In this document: positions 31,767 through 39,428 of the stretch, one piece after another
Position numbering within the stretch: position 1 is the first letter of the stretch
How the letters are laid out: each line of letters begins with the position of its first letter
Assembly (NCBI GenBank): GCA_028456385.1
Contig: JALNQF010000371.1
Coordinates: 1 to 39,428, forward strand
Source: Ophiosphaerella korrae
Lineage: Eukaryota; Ascomycota; Dothideomycetes; Pleosporales; Phaeosphaeriaceae
Length of the DNA stretch: 39,428 bases
Reading direction: 5' to 3'
Notes under the pieces: generated by a model
What the model saw: only the letters and a program-made list of their open reading frames with translations
Database searches by the model: none
What the model was told of the DNA's origin: nothing
Translations under genes and position numbers: made by a program

Positions 31767-34430
31767 AGTAATAAAGCGCCCTAGACCCTACTAAAACCTT
31801 TACTAGCTAGCGCTAAAGATCTAAATCTCTATAAACTAATAGCTACACGTACTAATATAGTATATAACTACTATAACTTAGCTTATTATACTATAACTTA
31901 GTTATACAAAAAATCTTCTATCTTCTTAAAAGCTAGCCTCTTAAACTAAAATAATACTAGCTTATAACCTCTTTATTACTTAAACTAAGCGTACTTATAA
32001 AATAAAGATACGCTATAAATAGTAGACTATAGATCTAGTAAGGAACTAAAGAAATACTCTAGAGCTACTATACTGTAAAAAATCTATAAAATACGCGCTA
32101 GAACTAGGTCCCTAGAAAAATAGACCTAGGGACCTACTATACTAACCGCTCTAATAAAAAAAGTACTAAGTAACCTCTAATAATATTTTAAGACTCTCTT
32201 GTAAAAAGATAAAAGAAAATAGGTAATAGACCCTAAATCCTTTATTTAGCTAAGACTACCTAGTAAACTTAATTTCTAACCTAACATAATTCCCTAATAA
32301 GTACTAGGTGCCTTCTTAGCTAATAGCTCTATAATAGACTTAGCTACTCCTAACTAACTTATTATAGAAGAAATTAACCTAGATATAGACTTTACCCCCT
32401 TTAACTAAGGTAGCCCTCTAAGGTATAGACTAGTTACTAAGGTCTCTTTTAATAACTAGACTATATTAAATAACTTAATTAACAATACCTAACTAAACGT
32501 TAGCTAAGTATTATTACCCTAGCCTATACCTAAGCTTAAGATCTTAGAAGAGCTAAAAGATAACTTACTATTAAACGCTATAATTAATAAAGACCTACTA
32601 CTAGAAATAGTCTTTATATCTTAGGATAAACTTAAGAAATTACTTACTAAGTTTACTAAGCTCTAACTTTTATTTTATACCTTACTACTAATATTACACT
32701 AGAGAATTAAAGATAATAAACCTAGTAATTACTTATCTCTTAGAGAATTTACCTTAGCTAGAATAGTATTATACCTAGTAGTTATAAATACCTAGATATA
32801 GGATATAATTAACGTAGTAAATAAATAAAACTAGAGGCTTATAGCTAGAGTAAGTAAATTAGATAAATAACTCTCTTAATAAGATAACTAATTAGCTTAA
32901 CTCTAAGAACGCCTAGCGTAATTACTACTAGACTATAACTATATTATAAAGTAATATAATACTTTAAGCTAAAAAGCTACCTAGTATAAAGCTCTATAAG
33001 AAAAAGCTATAGTAAAATATAACTACTTATATAAAGTAGTAATCTACTAAGAAAACCTAATAGCTAAATAAACTAAGCTAAAAACTTTTAACTTTAATAT
33101 ACTAGTATAGAAAGATATAGAACTACTTTATACTAAGATCTTACTATAAAGCTAGTAACCTAGCTTCTTTAAAAGAGAGTTTAAACCCTAAGTACTAGTA
33201 GTAGGCTACTATATCTTTAATAGAGAAGAGTTTACCTTAACTCTATTCTTAACTAGTATCTAAGAGCTAGCCTTTAATTTTTACTAGTATAAAGAATAAG
33301 AAAACTACTTTATAAAACCTCTATAATTTTTAAGTATAAGATACTATGTAGATATTATATCCTTTATCTAGTCTATATATAATTACTTTATTACTAATAG
33401 AAAAAAATATATTAGCTTATAAACCTAAGCTAATGTTATTATATACTACTATATAAGATTAGCTTACCTATACCTTACTATCCTAAATAGTATTACTTAC
33501 TTATACTAAGAAGAATTTATATATTTCTTTATACTTTTTTACTAATTTAGTAATATAGATATAGTAAGATTAAAAGAAGTACGTTATAAAACCTTAGAAA
33601 TAGCTAAATTTAGACTAGATTAACTAATCTATAAAACTACCTAGTTAGTATAAGCTAAATTCCTCTCTAAATTTAATAATATTAGCCTTAAACTATAATA
33701 GAACCTATAGCTATATAATATCTACCTTTAAAAAAAGCTATAACCTTAGCTTAGAGAAGCTACTAGTACTACTCCTAGTATCTATAATAGCCCTACTAAT
33801 TTTTAAAAGATAATCTTAATATTAGAAAATAAAGTAAATAATTACAACCTAGATATAAGCTCTAGGTAAACCTAGCTTTATACCCTAGCGCCTATAAGAG
33901 CTAAACTAAGAGCGTAGATATAAAACTTTAAAGAAGAACTAGCTATAACTTTATAAGAACTAAAACACTATTAACTACAACTAGAAAGTATATTTAGAGG
34001 AATACACCTAACTAGCAAAAAGGCTACTATAATTAAAACTAAGAACTCTAAAACAATTTTATACTAAAGCTATAAAAAGATAGGTATTAAGAAGCTAGAC
34101 TATACTACTTATAAATAAATAAAAGCTACTAGATTTAAAATACTTACTAACACTATAAACTACTATATAGCTACCTATATAGTAATAGACTCTAAAATAG
34201 ATATAGAAATAGAGGACTAATTCTTTAAATACGACCCCTAACTAGATATAGAGCTAGAACTAGAGCCTAACTTAGACTAGGATTTAGAAAACAACGTTCC
34301 CTAGGCTTAAAGCCTTAACCTAGAGATTATATAAACTAGAAGAGCGTAATTAACTACTAAAGTATAACTCTTAGTATAGCTATATCTTATACACTTACCT
34401 ATAGAATATAGATAGTCTAGTATAAGAAAC
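31767..34430 (+). pseudogene. B3 gag pseudogene, continued after A3
   Basis: Resumes B3 at AGTAATAAAGCGCCCTAGACC, matching B2 13599 onward. The capsid-like region (about 32500-33800) follows B2 with many extra TAA and TAG codons. The cysteine motif that keeps three Cys in B2 is at about 34070-34120 here, and every Cys codon reads Tyr. The acidic stretch (about 34190-34310) is retained. Dead gene. Confidence 0.8.
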
Positions 34431-37400
34431 TACTAACTAATCTAATAGAAGCTAAGCTAAACTAATTCTTATTTACTAGCTTCTTAGGTAAAGACTCTAT
34501 AGTACCTTATATAGCTAAAACCTTAGCTAATAATAGAGCTAACGTAAACTTTATTTAATAAAAATTTACCTAGAAGACTATAAAATTATAAACTATCTAG
34601 CTACCTTAACTTATTATCTACAAAGGATATAATAGTTCTCTATCTAAGTCTATTACGTATTAGGTTAAGTTCTACTTATAAGTAGGTATATATATTAAAT
34701 AGACCTCTACCTATATTATTAAAAACGTAGGCTAATTTAACCTTATTTTAGGATTTTTTTAGTATAAAGTCTATACTATTAAACCTAACTACTACTATAG
34801 AACGTTATTATTCCTTAATACTTACTACTAATAGTACTACTAGATAACTAATAAAATCTCCTTAGTAGTATACTATAGTATACCTAGATATTACTTTACT
34901 ATAGCCTTAAAGAAGCTAGCGCTTAAACTATTATCTACTTCTATAAGGCCCCTAAGTAGGCACCCTAATAGGTATAAATAGAACTTGTTAATAGATATTT
35001 AAACTATTAGTTATTGTATAATTAAAGCCTTTACTAGAAGAAGTAGATATACGCTTATAGTACTTACTTTAGATAGAATACTACTACTAGTATACTACTA
35101 CAAAGTAGCTAGAGAAGTAGATTACGTATAATTTTATAAACTACTACCTATAGTAGAGCTTAAGAATATCTTATCTATAGAACTACTCTAACTATATTAA
35201 GACCTAATACTCTATTTTAATAAGAAAGCTACTAAGGAACTTCTTCTTTATAGGCTATATAATCTAGAAATTACCTTTAAACCTAGCGCAAAAATCCTAG
35301 ACACTAAACCTTACTTTTTTACTAGAAAATAAGATAAAGTAATCTAGAAATATATCTAAGAAATAGAAGGTAAAGGCTTTATTAGTAAATATAGCTCTCT
35401 AGCTAGAAATAACCTACTAATTATAGCTAAACTAGATAGTAGCTTATAAGTTTACGTAAACTACTATAAGCTAAATAAATCTACTATTAAAGACTAGTAC
35501 TCTATTCTATTCTTTAGGGAAATACTAGCCTACCTAAATAAAGTAAAGATTTTCTCTAAATTTAACGTAATATACGCCTTTTACTACTTACGTATTACTT
35601 TAAATTTAGAATAGCTAACTACTTTTATTACCTACTTTAGTATATATACTTATAAGGTAGTACCCTTTAGCTTTACTAACGTACTAGCTACTTTCTAGCG
35701 CTCTATTAACTTAGCCCTACTAGAATATTTAGACGACTTCTATACTATATATATAGACAACGTCTTAATATACTCTAATAATAAAATAAACTATATCTAG
35801 TATATTTATAAAGTGCTTATATAACTAAAAGAGTAAGGCTTCTATATAGATTTTAAAAAATCTAGCCTCTATACTACTTTAGTTAAGTTTTTAGGTATAA
35901 TTATCTCTAATAAAAGAATTACAATAGATCTCTCTAAAGTTAAAGCTATCTAGGAGTAAGAAATACTAAAGACTACTAAAGAAGTCCTAGCCTTTCTAGG
36001 CTATACTAGATTCTTTTAGTACTTTATTAAAGATTACTTAAGCCTTACCTTACTACTTACTAATTTAATTAAGTCTAAGGTTATTACTAAACCTACTAAA
36101 GGAGATAGGCTACCCCTTTAAAAGACTTAGTACAAGCCCTTTATAATTACCTAAGAATATATAAATACTTTTAATAAACTAAAAGCTACCTTTTAGCTAA
36201 AAGTAGTCTTACTTTACTTTAACCCCTTAAAACTAATCTATATCTAAACTAACGCTTCTAAGTAAGCCTTAGGTAGAGTAATAAGCTAACTAAACTAAGA
36301 TAGAATCTAATAGCTAGTTAGCTTCTTTTTAAAAAAATATACCCTAGTAGAATATAATTATAATAGCTACGACCTAGAGCTTATAGCTATAATCTAAGTA
36401 TTTAAAGAATAAGAACTAGAGCTTATAAGTAGTCTATATATAATCTACGTTATAATAGACTACTATAATTTAGAAACTTTTATAATAACTAAAAAGCTTA
36501 ATTACTACTAGGTACGCTAGTTACTATTTCTATCCTAATTTAATTTCTATATTAAATACGCACCTAGCAATATAAATAAGGTTGTAGACGCCCTAAGCTA
36601 CTAACTATAGGACTACCTTTTAGATAATTCTAATCTATAAGTATTAAGAGCTAACTAAATTATCCTAAGCTCTTAAGTTTTAGCTCTAGGCGTAAAACCT
36701 ACGCTAGATATAGTAATTTACGCTCTAAGCCTCGTAGACCTATAAAAGCTAGATAGATTTACGCTAGAATAAGCTACTATAGTATATACCTACTTTTACT
36801 ATATTATAGGAATAAAACTAAAATTAGTAAACTTACTAGAGGATTTTCTACTACTTTATAATAGAGAACTAGACCTAGAACTCTTACTATATATTATTAA
36901 TCTACGCCTAATAGAAAAATTACTAGATATAGTATACTTAGAAGACTACGTAGCCTAAGCTATATTTACTACTATAGATAGTAGATAATAAAAACTATTA
37001 AAAGCCTTCTATAAAGTAGGATACTACTTCTCGTATACTAATATTAGCTCTACTAGATTAAAGAAAGAAAGGCGCCTCTAGGTTAATAAAACACGTCTAT
37101 ACATCCTCTTAAATACCTATCTACGCTACTAAATCTTTAATTTATACTATAACTATTAGTTAGTAGGCTATAAAGGACCCTATAGCACGCTATATCTAAT
37201 ATACAAGCGCTATTATTAGCCTAAGATACTTTAAGCTATTAAGTAATTTTATAATATATACTTAATCTACTACTATATAAAGAACTTACAAGATAGTAAA
37301 CTTAGTTACCTCTAACCTATACTAATTTCTTATATACCCTAGACTAATATCTTAGTAGACTATATCTAAGCCTTACTAACTAGTAAAAATAGTAGCTAGA

Positions 37401-38797
37401 TTTATAAATATATCCTAGTAATTTACTACTACCTTATAAAAAGACGCTATTTCTTCCCCTATAAGTCTCTAAAACTAGAAGAAGCTACTTAATATTTTAT
37501 ATTTATTTTTAAGCCTTATAGAGTCTTAATAAATATTATATCTAATAGAGAAATAACCTTTATTAGCTAATTTTAGCACTATATATATAAACGCCTCTAT
37601 ATTACGTAAAAGCTCTTAACTATATACTACTTAGAAACTAATAGCTAAACTAAGCGAGTAAATTAAGCTCTAGAGATCTTTCTAAGGTAATATATTAACT
37701 ACGTGTAAGATAACTAGGTAGCTTAGCTATACGTAACTAAGTTCTAAGTAAATAACACTATTAATATATTTATTAAGATAACCCTATTTCTTATAGATTA
37801 AGGGTATTACCCCTATAGTAGTATACACCCTAGTAAAAATAATAAAGATTAACTAAACCTAGCTTAATATAACTAACGTATATAAGCTAACAAGCTACTT
37901 AACACTTATAGTAACCTAGTAGCCTACTTTAAAGAAAAAATACTCTAGGTATAATAAGAGTAAGTAGCTTAAGCTAATACTTTTTACTAAAGTAGACTAG
38001 TATATAAAGTTAGTAACTAAGCTTATATTAGTATAGCTAATTAGAGAACTACTTAGCTAACCCTAAAATTAGACTACTAATAAGTAGGCTTATACTCTAT
38101 TAAGAGAGTTATTTATAATAGTAGAGTATATAAGCTAGTACTACCCTAAGAGATACTAAGTAAAGGCGTATTCTTAGTCTTCTCTTTAAAACTCTTACGC
38201 CCTAGAGATTAAAAGCTCTTACTAGATTAAGACCTACTATAGCTAATCCCTATTATTATTACTAATAAAGAAACTAGTAGTATATATAAAGAATACCTAG
38301 TAGAAGCTATCTTAGACGTACGCTTTAAAGAGCGTAGAAAATACGTAAAATAGTACTACTTAGTCTACTAGACTAGCTATAATAAACCTATATAGGAACT
38401 AGTAGAAGAATTTATAAAATATAAAGCTACCTTTAACTTTTACTAAAACTACCTAAAGAAAGCTAAACTACTAACTCTACGTATACCTAAAAAATAGAGC
38501 CTTAATAAAGACGCAACCTATTAAGGTATTCTAACCTACTAATAGGTATAAAAAAGCCTCTTCTAAGGCGTAATTACTACTTTTAGCTCTTACTAGAACT
38601 ACTTAGATAAGCTTAAAACTATTAATAGGCGTAAAAAAGCCCTTATAAAGTATAATTACTACCTTTAACTTTTACTAGAACTACTTAGAGAAGCTTAAAA
38701 TACTAACTATATACCTAAAATAGAGCCTAATAAAGACGTAACCTAGTAAAGTACTCTAGCTATTAGTAGGCGTAAAAAGGCCCTCTAAAGCGTAATT
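34430..38797 (+). pseudogene. B3 pol pseudogene (PR-RT-RH-IN-chromodomain)
   Basis: Colinear with B2 pol. The protease site at 34529-34537 reads Asn-Asn-Arg. The RT catalytic box at 35750-35761 reads Tyr-Ile-Asp-Asn. Integrase triad: Asp 37358-37360, Asn for Asp 37544-37546, Lys for Glu 37652-37654; the last pair is 36 codons apart. B2 and B3 thus share the same Asn and Lys changes, either by independent RIP at the same preferred sites or by descent from an already mutated copy. The chromodomain is at about 38281-38460, followed by tail repeats. Confidence 0.88.
38425..38797 (+). repeat. Tandem repeats at the B3 chromodomain end
   Basis: Units start at 38425 (150 bp), 38575 (82 bp, shortened) and 38657 (about 140 bp). 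They are the same long-short-long pattern as B2 20254-20630, so the array is an inherited part of family B and not damage in one copy. Confidence 0.8.
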
Positions 38798-39428
38798 AAA
38801 AAACTTTACTACTAGCTAAAGATAAATTATAGCGCAAAAATAGTAAAAATAGTTTACTTTAGCTAGTAAGTATAGAACTCTTTTTAGGTTAAGGCCTACC
38901 CCTACTACTATAGCTATAACTACTACGCTCCTTTATAACTAGTTACGCGTAGGTCTAGTTTGCTATTGTAGAATTTATAACTAGCTACTAAATTCCTAGC
39001 TAGGGCTGCTCTACGCTGCCTACCCCCTAATACTTATAAATATTAGGCTTACTAGGTCTCCTATATTAATAAACCTACTTATTATAAAGCCTATATCTAT
39101 AGGAGGTACTTATATAGAGATCTAGCGCTATTAAGTTACTTAGTAGTATTAACTTTACCTTCCCTTATACTATATACGAACACTTTTAGGTTTAATTTTA
39201 TTAGTATAAGGTAGAGGTAGTAGAAAAGGGTTTGTAGTTAACACGTTTTGTATATAGAAGTTGCGCGCGTCTTAATTTTATACTAAAATTAGTAAAAACT
39301 TTAGCTCTATACTCTATAAATAACGATTTTAACCCTAAAAATAGTTAACCTCCTTAACTCTAGCTACTACTACTACTACCTAATAGGTATTATTAGTTAA
39401 TTAGAGCCCTTTTTAAGCTCTAGGAATT
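38798..39428 (+). other. B3 3' non-coding region, cut by window end
   Basis: Matches B2 20631-21261. CpG- and CpA-containing stretches of B2 are largely TpA here, although GCGCGC near 39263 and GGGCTGCTCTACGCTGCC near 39002 survive. No gene is seen. The polypurine tract and 3' LTR should begin within about 25 bp to the right of the window. Confidence 0.7.

Larger units (their letters stand above)
23994..39428 (+). mobile_element. Family B Gypsy element B3, split by A3, cut by window edge
   Basis: Starts TGTAAAGGAGTTATTTCTTA at 23994, with TATAC (23989-23993) as the probable left TSD. It is interrupted by A3 (24736-31761, TSD AACTA) and runs to the last base. The window ends at the equivalent of B2 position 21261, so only about 24 bp of interior and the 3' LTR are missing. 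About 8404 bp of B3 are visible. It is more heavily RIP-mutated than B2: many CpA, TpG and CpG sites that survive in B2 are TpA here. Confidence 0.93.

Noticed and set aside
1..39428. Mitochondrial or bacterial AT-rich DNA
   Set aside because: The low GC comes from specific loss of CpA and TpG in recognisable chromovirus sequence with TSDs and chromodomains, which indicates nuclear fungal DNA subjected to RIP.
1..39428. TAG and TAA codons in gag and pol as a reassigned genetic code
   Set aside because: The stops stand where Gln and Trp are expected and are accompanied by His/Cys to Tyr and Asp to Asn changes. Copies differ by transitions, so mutation explains them better than recoding.
2042..39428. 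The block as a centromere
   Set aside because: AT-rich RIPed nests of chromoviruses do occur at fungal centromeres, but they are equally typical of dispersed AT-rich blocks. Nothing in the sequence decides, and CENP-A mapping would be needed.

Overview
The window looks like an AT-rich, gene-free block of a filamentous ascomycete genome. CpA and TpG dinucleotides are almost absent, TpA is in large excess, and reading frames are cut by TAA and TAG but hardly ever by TGA. That is the signature of repeat-induced point mutation (RIP), the premeiotic C-to-T mutation of duplicated DNA known only from fungi. No intact host gene, tRNA, rRNA or CRISPR array was found. The species cannot be named from the sequence.

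Layout. Positions 1-2041 are non-coding and older than the retrotransposons. They hold a 12-bp tandem array (1-72), a large inverted repeat (arms 131-569 and 854-1293), TTAGG-like tracts (about 1318-1480) and a 19-bp triple repeat (1944-2000). From 2042 to the right edge the window is a stack of LTR retrotransposons inserted into one another. Insertion borders were placed by comparing copies, and most are confirmed by 5-bp target-site duplications (TSDs).

Two Ty3/Gypsy families make up the stack. Family A (about 7.03 kb; LTRs 430-487 bp) has three copies. A1 starts at 2042. A2 occupies 6301-22176 and lies inside A1 (TSD CTAAG). A3 occupies 24736-31761 (TSD AACTA). Family B (8.8 kb; LTRs 281-342 bp) has two long copies and one solo LTR. 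B2 occupies 12792-21626 and lies inside A2 (TSD AAGAT/AGGAT). B3 starts at 23994, runs off the window and is itself split by A3. B1 is a solo LTR at 3250-3537 inside A1 (TSD AATAT). A third kind of solo LTR, C (22359-22623, TSD ATAGG), and a reverse-oriented family-A-like LTR, D (23627-23993), also interrupt A1. The order of events is: A1 first; then B1, A2, C and D into A1; B2 into A2; B3 into D; A3 into B3.

Both families encode (or encoded) Gag, then aspartic protease, reverse transcriptase, RNase H, a D,D35E integrase and a C-terminal chromodomain, so both are chromoviruses. Every gag and pol copy is dead. Typical RIP damage is visible at catalytic codons: Asp to Asn in protease, RT and integrase, Glu to Lys in the B integrase, and Cys or His to Tyr in zinc knuckles. 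Less expected features are a conserved antisense open frame near the 3' end of family A, a 61-bp periodic hairpin array in the U3 of family B LTRs, different U3 repeat modules among A-family LTRs, and a tandem-repeat tail after the B chromodomain.
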